A stretch of 64,000 nt of DNA from CALLPQ01 sp039819545 (GCA_039819545.1 JBCBRS010000001.1:327103-391102); one strand, 5' to 3'; positions 50,735 through 60,214 are shown, counted from the stretch's first letter. Made by a program: numbers and translations. The notes: generated by a model from the sequence alone, not told the origin.

Positions 50735-53700
50735 ATGGCACCAAAACCTGAAAATAAAAACGTTGATGATTACAAAAATATTCAGAATTATATATATAAA
50801 AAATATATATGCAGAAAAATTTCTGAGATTTACACTAAAAATCAATCTTGCTTCAGCGTAGACGGCATAGAGGTATCTGATAAGCGACTTATATTACTTG
50901 TTGAATTTTCTACGTATGAGAGCGCTCAGGCAACTGAAAGCAAATCTGCGAGAAGAGCCCTATACCTCAAAAATATCGCTATACAGAGGGGCGGTAAGAA
51001 GTATATCCCGGCAGTACTGATTTGGTTGCGTCGTTATGGCGACAAAAAAGTTCATGAAGAATTACGGGAATCATTAGGCGAATACGCGGATGCATTCTTC
51101 GATATCGAACCGCCTCTGATTCCCACTTTAAAAGAGTTCGACGACCACATCAGAGACGAAATCGCGCGTCGCAAGTTTGACCGGCAAAACAGTCAAGTCG
51201 CAACCCAAATCGAACAGCGCATTTTAGAATTACAAACTACGTTTTTTGGCCGGGAGAGCGACTATCAAACCATTGATGAATTCATCGACAATAATGCAAA
51301 CGGGCTAATTACGATTTCCGCACCAGCGGGTACGGGCAAATCTGCATTTCTCGCAAATTGGCTCAAGAAAGAACAATATAGCGACGATAACATTGTTTAT
51401 CATTTCATATCAAACTCCATATCGGAGACGACAAATGCCAAGACGGTATATGAAAATCTACGCGAACAATTGCAATGCTTAAGCATGATGGATTATGGCA
51501 GTGCAGAAGAAAAGAGGAATTTACCGAACCACAAATTTTTGTACGATTTTCTTTGCCATAAACCTGCTGACCAAAGGCGGTTGTTTATTGTTATTGACGC
51601 GCTTGACGAGGCCATTGAGCTATTTGAGCCTTTCATGGAACCCTCCACTATGGGGAAGAATGTATTTGTCATTCTTTCGGCGCGGCGGGACACTCAGTTT
51701 GAAACAGTCTATCTTCAAGAATGGTACGATCGTTGTCGCAAAGGACTGCCATTATTGGAATTGCCTTTCACTGGATTGAAGAAGGATGACGTGTGCCTTT
51801 GGCTTGAGGAACAAGTGCCGGAGATTTCCGATATTGAGGTAAATCATCTGTCGAAGGAGCTTTACGATGCAACAGATGGTTTCCCCCTCTTCCTCGCATA
51901 TCTCATCGAGGATCTACATAAGAAGCTCCCGCTCTTATCTTCCGCTGAGGAACGCTTGGGCGCTCTCCAAGAGATTCCAGATGATTTCGCGCTCTATATT
52001 CATGATCAAATCGCCCTTATTCGCGAGATGAACAGGGAAACTTGGAGCGCACAAATCAAACCGTTCTTGTCGGTTTTATCTCGCGTATTCGGGCCAATTT
52101 CTAGGTTCGATATACAAGGTGCGCTGGGCGACCAATGCCCGGATTTAGAAAATCTTCCTACAAATGTTACCCGATGGCTTAGAATAGCGAATGGCAGATA
52201 TTCATTCGCACACCCAAGGTTAGCCGAGGTTTTTGCAAGTGTCATTGGACGGGACAAAGACGAAATCGTCCTAGCATCGCAAGATGTGAGTCCTTCTGTT
52301 TTGAGACAGGAAACAGCCATTGTCGAATGGTTGAAAAGCGCATGGCAGGCGGAAAACCGATCAGACGGAACGCTTACTGATAATGCAGAATATGCGCATG
52401 AATGGCTGCCAGAACATCTCGCTCGGATGGGACAGGAAGGCGAGTACGAAGCCGCGCGCTTAATTGCAAACCCTCAATATTTGTTATCGAGACTTAGGGG
52501 GGAGCCATCGCGCGCGGCTGATCGCTTAGCCAAGCATTGCAATTTATGGGCAAAGTTACCTCTAAGACAAAAGAACGAGTCCTGGGCGAGAGAATGGACG
52601 GCATTCTGGGCAGAAAACGAGTCAAAACTTCGATCAGTAGCCGAAAGAATTGTCGGCACATCTCTTTCTATTGTTGATATTGTTTCGAATTGCCTCGGGG
52701 ACGCTGCAGTTTCTGGAACTGGAAATGCTCCTGATCCGCGCGCATGGAAACCGATGCCAATACCCCAAACAAATCTCCTACGATCAGTGGATGACGCTCA
52801 TGCCGCAGAAGTACTGGGCGTGCTCGCAATTGAAGGCGGTGGTTTGGTTAGCTGGGGAAACGATGGTGCACTTCGGTTTTGGGGCGCCCAAGGCACGCGT
52901 ATAGAGGGTGGCGACGACAAAGCCCACAATGGATCGATAAACGGCGTCCTCCCCATTGAAGATGGTGGTTTTCTCAGCTGGGGAAGCGACGGTGCACTTC
53001 GGTTTTGGGACGACCAAGGCGGACGGAAAGAAGGCGGCGACGACAAAGCTCACGATCGATCGATAATGGGCGTGCTCGCCATCGAAGATGGTGGTTTTGT
53101 CAGCTGGGGAAACGATGGTGCTCTTCGGTTTTGGGACGACCAAGGCGGACGCAAAAAAGGTGGCGACGACGAAGCCCACGATCGATCGATAGATGGCGTG
53201 CTCCCCATTCGAGACGGTGGTTTTGTTAGCTGGGGCGAGGATTGTGCGCTGCGTTTTTGGGATGCTCGTGGCGAGCGCATGCAAGGCAAAGACGATAACG
53301 CTAATAGAGAGGCGATCAAAGGCGTACTGCCCCTTGATGGTGGCGGATTTGTCACTTGGGACTGGAGTTGTTCGCTCCGTTTTTGGAATGCTCATGGCGA
53401 GCGCGTACAAGGCGGAGATGATAATGCCCATAATTTGTCGATCGAAGGCGCGCTGTCGCTTGATAGTGGTGGGTTTGTCAGTTGGGACAGGGATGGCGCT
53501 CTGCGTTTTTGGGATGCTCATGGCGAGCGCATGCAAGGCGGAGGCGATAACGCCCATATCGAAGTGATCAATGGCGTGCTGCCCCTTGATGGTGGCGGAT
53601 GTGTGAGTTGGGGCGTGGATGGTGCGCTGCGTTTCTGGGATGCTAATGGCGCGCGCATGCAGGGCGGAGACGATAAAGCCCATAGCCAGTCTATCAATGG

Positions 53701-54391
53701 TGTGCTTGCTGTCGATGGTAATGTGTTTGTCAGTTGGGGCGACGACGGCGCTCTACGCTTTTGGAATGCTCATGGTGCGCGAATACAGCACACCGATGAT
53801 AATGCCCATCGCCGATTGATTAATGGCGTGCTGCCCCTTGAGGGTGGCGGATTTGTCAGTTGGGGCGACGAGGGTGCGCTGCGTTTTTGGGATGCTGATG
53901 GTGCGCGCATGCAGGGCGGAGACGATAACGCCCATAAATGTTCGATCGATGGCGTGTTGCCTCTTGATGGTGGCGGATTTGTCAGTTGGGGCGACTATGG
54001 CGCTCTGCGTTTTTGGGATGCTGATGGCGCGCGCATGCAAGGCGGAGATGAATACGCCCATAGATGGTGGATCAAAGGCGTGCTGCCCCTTGATGGCGGC
54101 GGATGTGTTAGTTGGGGCGTGGATTGTGCGCTGCGTTTTTGGGATGCACATGGCGCGCGAATACAGGGCGGAGACGATAACGCCCATAGGAGTTCGATCA
54201 AAGGCGTACTGCCCCTTGATGGTGGCGGATGTGTGAGTTGGGGCGCGGATGGCGCACTACGTTTTTGGGATAATCAAGCGCAGTTGCGGGATACTTTGGT
54301 CTCGCCTATTAAGTGCTCGAAGGTAGTATTGGTTTCCAACCGGACTATTGCTTTACTAGGTACAAAATTGATATTTTATTCTATTAAATAA
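50735..54391 (+). CDS. STAND/NACHT-like ATPase with twelve WD-type repeats (candidate anti-phage sensor)
   Basis: 1218 residues. Residues 1-160 form an unrecognised N-terminal domain, expected to be the effector. It includes SARRALYLKNIAIQRGGKKY and PAVLIWLRRYGDKKV. The STAND ATPase follows, with Walker A APAGTGKS (196-203), Walker B RRLFIVIDALDEA (281-293) and ILSARRD. A helical region runs to residue 685. Twelve tandem repeats of 42 residues (686-1189) carry VSWGxDGALRFWD, a WD40-like blade. Repeat sensors on STAND ATPases are the layout of Avs-type and other bacterial NLR-like defence proteins, which switch on an effector when the repeats bind a phage product. Ligand and effector activity are unknown. 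It lies beside CBASS. Confidence 0.88.
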   Translation: MAPKPENKNVDDYKNIQNYIYKKYICRKISEIYTKNQSCFSVDGIEVSDKRLILLVEFSTYESAQATESKSARRALYLKNIAIQRGGKKYIPAVLIWLRRYGDKKVHEELRESLGEYADAFFDIEPPLIPTLKEFDDHIRDEIARRKFDRQNSQVATQIEQRILELQTTFFGRESDYQTIDEFIDNNANGLITISAPAGTGKSAFLANWLKKEQYSDDNIVYHFISNSISETTNAKTVYENLREQLQCLSMMDYGSAEEKRNLPNHKFLYDFLCHKPADQRRLFIVIDALDEAIELFEPFMEPSTMGKNVFVILSARRDTQFETVYLQEWYDRCRKGLPLLELPFTGLKKDDVCLWLEEQVPEISDIEVNHLSKELYDATDGFPLFLAYLIEDLHKKLPLLSSAEERLGALQEIPDDFALYIHDQIALIREMNRETWSAQIKPFLSVLSRVFGPISRFDIQGALGDQCPDLENLPTNVTRWLRIANGRYSFAHPRLAEVFASVIGRDKDEIVLASQDVSPSVLRQETAIVEWLKSAWQAENRSDGTLTDNAEYAHEWLPEHLARMGQEGEYEAARLIANPQYLLSRLRGEPSRAADRLAKHCNLWAKLPLRQKNESWAREWTAFWAENESKLRSVAERIVGTSLSIVDIVSNCLGDAAVSGTGNAPDPRAWKPMPIPQTNLLRSVDDAHAAEVLGVLAIEGGGLVSWGNDGALRFWGAQGTRIEGGDDKAHNGSINGVLPIEDGGFLSWGSDGALRFWDDQGGRKEGGDDKAHDRSIMGVLAIEDGGFVSWGNDGALRFWDDQGGRKKGGDDEAHDRSIDGVLPIRDGGFVSWGEDCALRFWDARGERMQGKDDNANREAIKGVLPLDGGGFVTWDWSCSLRFWNAHGERVQGGDDNAHNLSIEGALSLDSGGFVSWDRDGALRFWDAHGERMQGGGDNAHIEVINGVLPLDGGGCVSWGVDGALRFWDANGARMQGGDDKAHSQSINGVLAVDGNVFVSWGDDGALRFWNAHGARIQHTDDNAHRRLINGVLPLEGGGFVSWGDEGALRFWDADGARMQGGDDNAHKCSIDGVLPLDGGGFVSWGDYGALRFWDADGARMQGGDEYAHRWWIKGVLPLDGGGCVSWGVDCALRFWDAHGARIQGGDDNAHRSSIKGVLPLDGGGCVSWGADGALRFWDNQAQLRDTLVSPIKCSKVVLVSNRTIALLGTKLIFYSIK
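52790..54301 (+). repeat. Twelve tandem 126-bp repeats inside the STAND gene
   Basis: Period exactly 126 bp (42 codons), no spacers. Units 9 to 12 are nearly identical in DNA, units 1 to 4 more divergent. Changes cluster at the three codons after GCCCAT (AH-xxx-I), the codon before GV, the F/C codon, and the two codons after AGTTGGGGC (SWG-xx). The rest, including GVLPLDGGG and ALRFWD, is nearly invariant. This suggests repeat homogenisation with selected variable positions. Confidence 0.95.
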
Positions 54392-54493
54392 TCGCAATGC
54401 ATTCTGTGTAATAATGTGCTAATTTTAGATCATGAGTTCAAATTACACTCAGCAGTCCGACAATTGCATTGAGTCGAAATAAAACAAACGTAC

Positions 54494-54558
54494 GCGAGAT
54501 GTGTGCTGATGCACGGTTTGCGAGATGTGTGCTGATGCACGGTTAGCGAGATGTGTGC
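54494..54558. repeat. 26-bp direct repeats, two and a half copies
   Basis: Unit GCGAGATGTGTGCTGATGCA followed by CGGTTT or CGGTTA, at 54494-54519, 54520-54545 and a partial copy 54546-54558. Each unit contains a small hairpin GTGC-TGAT-GCAC. They run directly into the hairpin-rich region. Confidence 0.85.
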
Positions 54559-54809
54559 GTCACCCGCACAATCTTGGGAAGGAGGCCCGCTGTGCGCCTC
54601 CATTGCATCCACCCGACCATTGGCACTTTGTGCCAGCGAAACGTTTCGGCGTTTCAACCCGACCAACTTTGCGGTTGGATTACGCTGCAGTGGTGCACCT
54701 TTAGCTTGAAGCCTCAGCTGCACCATCAGAACGTATCGCCGTTCAATCACTCGCAGGAGAGTTCGCTCTACCTGCACCGACGTCTTGGGGGCGTTCCTGC
54801 CCCCAAGAC
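54554..54809. ncRNA. Dense array of perfect hairpins, candidate structured RNA
   Basis: Nine or so stem-loops in 256 bp: TGTGCG/CGCACA (54554-54570), GGAGGC/GCCTCC (54581-54601), TGGCAC-TTT-GTGCCA (54621-54635), CGAAACGTTTCG (54637-54648), CCAAC/GTTGG (54663-54678), GGTGCA/TGCACC (54692-54724), GAACG/CGTTC (54729-54744), a 9-pair stem with TTCG loop (GCAGGAGAG, 54753 to 54775) and an 11-bp stem GTCTTGGGGGC/GCCCCCAAGAC (54782-54809). Strand unknown. Frames in both directions here (54430-54819 minus, 54553-54897 plus) look non-coding. The remaining gap 54810-55148 shows nothing. Confidence 0.5.
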
Positions 54810-55148
54810 CCCTGACCATTTCATGGAGACCAACCCTACGCGGATAGGATGCCGATCAGGTCTTTCGCGACCCGATACCTATTCACGATGTTTATGACTC
54901 TCAAAACCCAACATAAAATGGGATGTTATTCGTCTTGGGCTCAATTATCCTCAATACAGACATTAGAAAACGCGTCGGGAAGTTCCTAATACCAGACATT
55001 AGCGAAGACCTGTTCGATCTATTTCAGCCTCTCCTGGAGTGCTTTCAGAGCAGGCCAAAGTGCGCGACCTGGATGAACCTCTAATTGTTTGTTTCAACGC
55101 GCTCAACGCATCGTGATGGGGACGCATTTCGAGTTTCGAGTGAACAGC

Positions 55149-56648
55149 TTAGCCGAACCGCATACCTGGCCGGTATCCTCCGCCATGTTCTTGTTCAAAA
55201 TCCCACTCATAAACAACCAATGATCTGAAAACGGTCGAGACTTGACTGAGCGCAAACGCGACGGCGTTTGGTGCTGCTATGAAAAGATGGAATGTGATCG
55301 GAGTGTCGCGCTTAGCTTGGACCGCAGTACTTGCGTTGATCGCTAGCTCAGCAATCGACAGGGCGTGAAGACCGTCGCGCACCGCGCCCTGAGTTGGGCC
55401 CGCTACTGGTTTTATCGTGACCCTCGGGGCGGTCTCAAGGCCACGGTTCCGCAAATCACGCGTCACCGCCGGACCAATGTCTCTCGTGATGGACAGATCT
55501 AATATAAGGTTGTCACAAGGCTCACCTTCCTGAACATGAACTTCGCATGCATGGGCGGCCGCGTCGACTGATTTGGGACCAAGATCCCAAATGTGGCGCT
55601 CCCCGGTTCGTTGTTCCAACGTAAGGTGTTTTCCGCATTTCACATTCAACGTTCGTCCTGCCGCGATTGCCACTGAGAAATGCCCATCGATCACCAGATG
55701 CAGCGCGTCCACACCGCGCGCCCCTTCGATCAAAGTCGATTTGATTTTCGGGCCTATGGCATAGCGCCATTCATCCTCGCTCTTGATATGGCGTTGATCA
55801 AAATACTCGGTGAGGTCCAACAACCGATCAGTGCGAGTGACGATATCGTCAATCGGATGCACGAAGGTCCGGATGCCAATGGTTCGCCAGCGTTTGGTGT
55901 GTGCGAAAAGGTCTTCGCCTTCGCAGAGCTCGCGCAGAAGGGTCGGCGTAAACACACGCTTGCCCTGCTCATACCAACGCCAAATCAGATCATCATAGAC
56001 ATAAGAGGCCTTTAACCGATCTATGGGCTTCAGCCCGACAGATTGGAACATCAAATTTACCTGCTGGGCCAGCGTTTCTAGGTTTGGTTGGCGGGTATTT
56101 AGAAAGAGGCGCGAAAGGATCGATTTAAGCTCATCTTCGTCCAGAGCTGCCGCATTAGACCAGGCTTGACGGACGCGTCCCATTTTTGACATCGGACCAT
56201 TTTTGTCGAACAGGCGATGGATGAGAATTTCGCCGCGCTCATTTCCAACGAGGTCGTTCAATTGATCGCTCACGGCGACCTGTTTGGTGGTCACCCAGGT
56301 GAAACGGTCCGTTTCTGCTCCGATGCGCACAGCGTTCCGCAACCGCTCCATGAATGATACCGATGTCGCGCCAATAGCTTTTGGATCAATGAGGTCTTGG
56401 TAGGTGAGTTCACCCTGCCCGACATGCCATTTGCACTGAAAGTGCTCAGTTTTGATCCGGTCTCCCGCGTGATCGAATACGCCATCGCCGCGATAGGTTA
56501 CGCCCACATCATCAAAGCCTTTCGGCGCTTCTTCAAACTGCACTGATTCAAGCGGCGGTGTCTCAAGTAAGAGGCGCGCGGCTATCGACCAGAAGAATAA
56601 CGCTTGCCAGCGTTCGCCCAAATTACGTGCCCTGATTGCCCCTGCCAT
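55149..56648 (-). CDS. cap4: CBASS effector Cap4: nuclease fused to SAVED domain
   Basis: 499 residues. The N-terminal PD-(D/E)xK nuclease (DUF4297-like) has GFDDVGVTY with Asp46/Asp47 and EHFQCKWH with Gln71 and Lys73. The C-terminal SAVED domain senses the cyclic nucleotide (LILDLSITRDIGPAVTRDL, ITFHLFIAAPNAVAFAL, VVYEWDFEQEHGGGYRPGM). On signal, Cap4 cuts double-stranded DNA indiscriminately and kills the infected cell. Last gene of the CBASS operon, 61 bp after the cyclase. Confidence 0.9.
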   Translation of the reverse strand: MAGAIRARNLGERWQALFFWSIAARLLLETPPLESVQFEEAPKGFDDVGVTYRGDGVFDHAGDRIKTEHFQCKWHVGQGELTYQDLIDPKAIGATSVSFMERLRNAVRIGAETDRFTWVTTKQVAVSDQLNDLVGNERGEILIHRLFDKNGPMSKMGRVRQAWSNAAALDEDELKSILSRLFLNTRQPNLETLAQQVNLMFQSVGLKPIDRLKASYVYDDLIWRWYEQGKRVFTPTLLRELCEGEDLFAHTKRWRTIGIRTFVHPIDDIVTRTDRLLDLTEYFDQRHIKSEDEWRYAIGPKIKSTLIEGARGVDALHLVIDGHFSVAIAAGRTLNVKCGKHLTLEQRTGERHIWDLGPKSVDAAAHACEVHVQEGEPCDNLILDLSITRDIGPAVTRDLRNRGLETAPRVTIKPVAGPTQGAVRDGLHALSIAELAINASTAVQAKRDTPITFHLFIAAPNAVAFALSQVSTVFRSLVVYEWDFEQEHGGGYRPGMRFG

Positions 56649-56709
56649 TGGATTAACTCAGCGGGAAATAGTCGCCAAGAATACCGCGCCAGGTCTTCAA
56701 GGCCTCACC

Positions 56710-57549
56710 TTACTTACCTTGCGTTTCAAGACGTTGTGCTTTTGCCGCTTGCATATCAGCTTGCCTGAGTGCGGCGCGCGCAAGATCGATCTTTGCGGGC
56801 GTCATCTGATCCGATACAGGCGGTCCATAACCGGCAGGGTCTGGCCAATCTTGTGAAATGGCATCTTGTGCGCTCCCGAAGAAGCTTCGAATTTCATCTG
56901 GATATGATGAGAATGTTGGCTGCACCAGATCAAGCGCCATCACTTCGATCAAAAAGGAGGGTTTGATCGGCTTGCCTTGCGACCGGTTCCAGGCCTTGAG
57001 CATTTTCACGAGCGGCACCCAAGACCCGCCCATTTGCTTATTCTTGGCGGTTGCCTTGCTTTTATGGATCGATGGATCGGTCTTGATCCATCTTCCTAAA
57101 TGCCGATCTGGGATTTCATAAGCACTGCCGGATTTAAACGCCGGTACAGCGTCGATTGAAACGACTTTGCCATCCTCAGCGGCGGTGGGCACGGCGCTGT
57201 CAAACTCGACGGTAACGCAGCGACGATTGTCGCCATCCTTGTCCACCCGGCTCGCATCATAAGCCTCTTCCAAGGTCGCCTTGATCGCGTCGAGAACCTT
57301 TGCTGGCGCCTCATTCCTTCTGTGATTTTCATTTGCCCCGAGCACAAAGAAGATGTCGACATCTTTCAATGGCTTGGTCTTGGTATTACGCCCATACGAG
57401 CCCGTCAGAAAACTGGTCTCGATATGAAAGTCGGCTTCAATTTTTTCGCGCACATCTTTCTGGCGTTTGCTGGCATCCTTTTGTTCTGTTTCGCTGAGTT
57501 CCAAGCTAGATTTGAACTTCATGAAGGCGTCATAGGTTGTAAGCGTCAT
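56710..57549 (-). CDS. cdn: CBASS CD-NTase (cGAS/DncV-like nucleotidyltransferase)
   Basis: 279 residues. The nucleotidyltransferase motif is TGSYGRNT (Gly50-Ser51) with Asp63 and Asp65 in KDVDIFFV and a third acidic residue Asp133 in VVSIDAVPAF. Helical substrate-binding part follows (WVPLVKMLKAWNRSQ). HORMA/TRIP13 neighbours point to the clade C or D group, which makes cyclic oligonucleotides such as cyclic tri-AMP; the product cannot be read from sequence. The start at 57549 overlaps the HORMA stop (ATGA). Confidence 0.92.
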   Translation of the reverse strand: MTLTTYDAFMKFKSSLELSETEQKDASKRQKDVREKIEADFHIETSFLTGSYGRNTKTKPLKDVDIFFVLGANENHRRNEAPAKVLDAIKATLEEAYDASRVDKDGDNRRCVTVEFDSAVPTAAEDGKVVSIDAVPAFKSGSAYEIPDRHLGRWIKTDPSIHKSKATAKNKQMGGSWVPLVKMLKAWNRSQGKPIKPSFLIEVMALDLVQPTFSSYPDEIRSFFGSAQDAISQDWPDPAGYGPPVSDQMTPAKIDLARAALRQADMQAAKAQRLETQGK

Positions 57550-58052
57550 GAATAAGTCCTCACAGAGGCCATAATGTCTGGAGTCGACATTACAGTACCT
57601 TGGTTGCGCGCAGTGAGATGCGTAATCGATTTCATTTGCACCGTTGTCAGGCCCAAGTTTTGTGCGCCGTAGGCGGGCACAAGCAGGATCCGGTAAGTAC
57701 ATCCTGAGGGGGGACGTGTTCCTTTGGCGATCGAGTTTTCAAAAAAGGTGTAATCGACCCATAAGTCTTGATCATCCGCGTCGCCATCATAGGCAATCGG
57801 AAAATCCCAACGCGCTTCAGCCTGATCTGATCCCGGCTTATAGAACTCGATCACGACCTTTTCGAGATGACCCGATACCAACCAAGTACGGGCGGCTTCA
57901 TCGACCCAGTCTGTCCAAGACTGGAGCAGCTTTTCTGGATTGAACCCATAGTCGCGTACTAGCCGGCGCAACAGCGCGCGCAGTTTGTCGGAGACAAAGG
58001 CTGCCGTGTGTGTTCTCGTATAGGTGGAGGTTGAAACACTTACAAAACTCAT
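57546..58052 (-). CDS. cap7: CBASS HORMA-domain protein (Cap7)
   Basis: 168 residues. The N-terminus VSTSTYTRTHTAAFVSDKLR and the following GHLEKVVIEFYKPGSDQAEA, then WDFPIAYDGDADDQDLWV, are those of bacterial HORMA proteins. HORMA proteins bind a closure peptide from a phage protein and then activate the CD-NTase; the TRIP13-like ATPase disassembles the complex. Overlaps both neighbours by 4 bp. Confidence 0.87.
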   Translation of the reverse strand: MSFVSVSTSTYTRTHTAAFVSDKLRALLRRLVRDYGFNPEKLLQSWTDWVDEAARTWLVSGHLEKVVIEFYKPGSDQAEARWDFPIAYDGDADDQDLWVDYTFFENSIAKGTRPPSGCTYRILLVPAYGAQNLGLTTVQMKSITHLTARNQGTVMSTPDIMASVRTYS

Positions 58053-58516
58053 GACGCGCTCACTTTCGACCAGTCGATGTCCAACGCTGCTGCTTGGTCT
58101 GACTTTTCGGTCTCTTCTCCGCTGAACCCGACGGCAATATCATACGCCTTGAAACGCGGCGCGTTGATAGAGAACAGGTCGTTTAGCCATTTCACGTCGT
58201 CTTTGATGGCGGGGACTTGCACGGACCAATCATCTCCATCCGTTGGCGTCCAATGGAGTGCATCTGTGTCATCGCCGCGTGACAATGCCTTTTCATAATA
58301 CTCAAGATAGAGCCGCAGTTGTGGGCCCGATCCGCTAAACACTATGGGGTTCGCGCCCGCATACTCTTCTGTAATCACGTCACTCATAGCCGACGTCGCA
58401 GCATTGAGTTGATCGCGATCAACCGAATCTGTCCCCGTGACCAGGTCGATGATTGCGTCCCAGGTCGCACGGGCGCTTCGCTGCGGAATAGATGCGATGT
58501 CCCGTCTTACTTTCAT
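58049..58516 (-). CDS. Second CBASS regulator, probable Cap8 (HORMA3-type)
   Basis: 155 residues. No strong sequence match visible, but position between Cap7 and the TRIP13-like gene, coupled by ATGA overlaps on both sides, is that of the second HORMA-like protein in two-HORMA type III CBASS operons. It has MSDVITEEYAGANPIVFSGS and a hydrophilic C-terminus with DWSVQVPAIKDDVKWLNDLF. It could alternatively carry a closure peptide at its C-terminus. Confidence 0.65.
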   Translation of the reverse strand: MKVRRDIASIPQRSARATWDAIIDLVTGTDSVDRDQLNAATSAMSDVITEEYAGANPIVFSGSGPQLRLYLEYYEKALSRGDDTDALHWTPTDGDDWSVQVPAIKDDVKWLNDLFSINAPRFKAYDIAVGFSGEETEKSDQAAALDIDWSKVSAS

Positions 58517-59341
58517 GCGACCATCTCCAGTTTTCTTGATTGCTGCGCTCGGTTCAGCGCGCCAATCACTTGGCTGTCTGAGAGCTTAGAAAGGTCTTGC
58601 GCCGTTTCTGGTGTTGAAGCCGCCGCGGCAACCAGAGCCTTACGCAACGCGCGACCATCGAGGCCATCTGAGGCATGCACGAAAGCCGCAATGTTTTGCT
58701 TCAACTTATTGACCCCTGGCCACTTGTTGGCAAACAGGGTGAGGACCTCTTCGATGATTGCCTGGCGGGCGGTGGCATTCGGCGCGTCCATTTCTTCGAT
58801 TAGATCGGCGCGCGACAGAAAAGCCCCATCGACTGCGCCAGGATAGTTCGTGGTCGCAATCAGAAGAGCATTTGGTGCATGTCGCGCTACATGATCGGCA
58901 CCTGCGAGTGCCGCATCGGTGGCGCGATGGACATCAATCGGATTGGCTTCGAGACTAAGCTTTTGTCGATCTGCAGCCAGCGTTTCAACTTCGTCTAGTA
59001 GCACAATTAACGGACCGCTTGCCGCGCGCTCGGGAATGGTCTCGGTAAAGAGTTTGGTGACTTCTTTCTGTGATTGGCCAAGATTTGATCCGGACAATGC
59101 ATGTGCATCGATCTGGATGAATTTGACCGTCTGACCTTTAAGGGTTTCGGCGAGTTTATGCGCGAGCCCACGCGCCAGTGTTGTTTTACCAGTGCCGGGC
59201 AACCCGGCCAGAACGATCAATCCGTGCACCGGCAAATCTTCAAACCCAAAAGCGCGCCGCATGGTGAACGCCATAAGGCTTTGCGCAATCAAACGCTGTT
59301 TAAAGGCAGCGTCGGTTTTGATCGCGTCCCATGCTGCTCTA

Positions 59342-60214
59342 GGTCACCGACTCATAAATCTGCACCAAATTCTGAGTGAAGCGAGTTTGATGAGGGCAAG
59401 ATAGTTCTCATCATGCTTTTCATATCGTGTTGCAATCGCTCTGAAGTGTTTGAGTTTGCTGAAGAAATACTCCACCACATTGCGATACCGATATAGGAAC
59501 CTGTCGAAGGCAGGAATATTTATACGGCCTGGCATGGGTTTGACATTGGCCCATGCTCCCTGATTTTTGAGGCGTCCACGCATCGCGTCACTGTCGTAAG
59601 CACGGTCCGCCAACAAGATTTGTCCCTGTTTCAAATCACCCAGCATATCGTCAGCGCTACGCCCATCATGGGCTTGTCCCGCGGTCAGTTTGATCTTGAT
59701 GGGCAACCCGTTTGCATCGACCAGAGCATGGATTTTGGTGGTCAGGCCGCCTTTTGAACGCCCCATACAACAGGATCGAAACTCATCCAAATCGGCGGCT
59801 TCGGCGCTCTGCTGACCCGCTTTTTTACATTGGATGCATGCTGATGAACACGAATAGAAGATGAGTCGATTGATTGCAAATGACCGCTATAGGCCGCCGA
59901 TATATGCTCGAAGATACGATCCCACACACCTAGTTTTCGCCACCGAACAAAGCGATTGTAACACGTGGTCGAGGGGCCATAGCGTTCCGGGATATCAGCC
60001 CAGGGCGAACCCGTACGCAAACGCCAGAAAATCCCATTTAACACAGTGCGGTCATCGGAACGGGCCACACCGCGAGGCTTATTGGGTAACAGTGGCTCCA
60101 TAATAGACCACTCAAAATCTGTAATCTCATATCGACGCTGGCTCATATCATAATCCTCCATAATCAAGAGAATCACTGTTCGAAGAACATGAAAAGATTT
60201 ATGAGTTTATGACC
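59342..60214 (-). mobile_element. IS5-family insertion sequence (IS427 group), 873 bp
   Basis: Ends GGTCA...ACTCATAAATCT match in inverted orientation (59342 onward and 60214 backward), with TA duplicated outside (59340-59341 and 60215-60216). Contains two overlapping transposase frames. Complete and apparently recent, since the interrupted gene rejoins exactly. Confidence 0.9.
59344..60146 (-). CDS. IS5-family transposase made by -1 frameshifting
   Basis: Frame A (60146-59742) starts RRYEITDFEWSIMEPLLPNK and has the first DDE Asp in SIDSSSIRVHQHAS. Frame B (to 59344) has MGRSKGGLTTKIHALVDANG, ILLADRAYDSDAMR (second Asp) and the YRYRNVVEYFFSKLKHFRAI glutamate region. They join at the slippery heptamer A-AAA-AAG (minus strand 59826-59820), where a -1 shift gives KKAGQQSAEAADLDEF and an intact enzyme of about 267 residues. 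Confidence 0.88.

Noticed and set aside
52790..54301. Tandem repeats seen as a possible CRISPR array
   Set aside because: Units are contiguous without spacers and encode protein repeats in one open frame; no cas genes.
54494..54558. 26-bp direct repeats as a CRISPR or ToxI-type array
   Set aside because: Only two and a half copies, no spacers and no ToxN or cas gene nearby.
54430..54819. 129-codon minus-strand frame
   Set aside because: Its sequence follows the hairpins and direct repeats, and composition is not protein-like; kept as non-coding.
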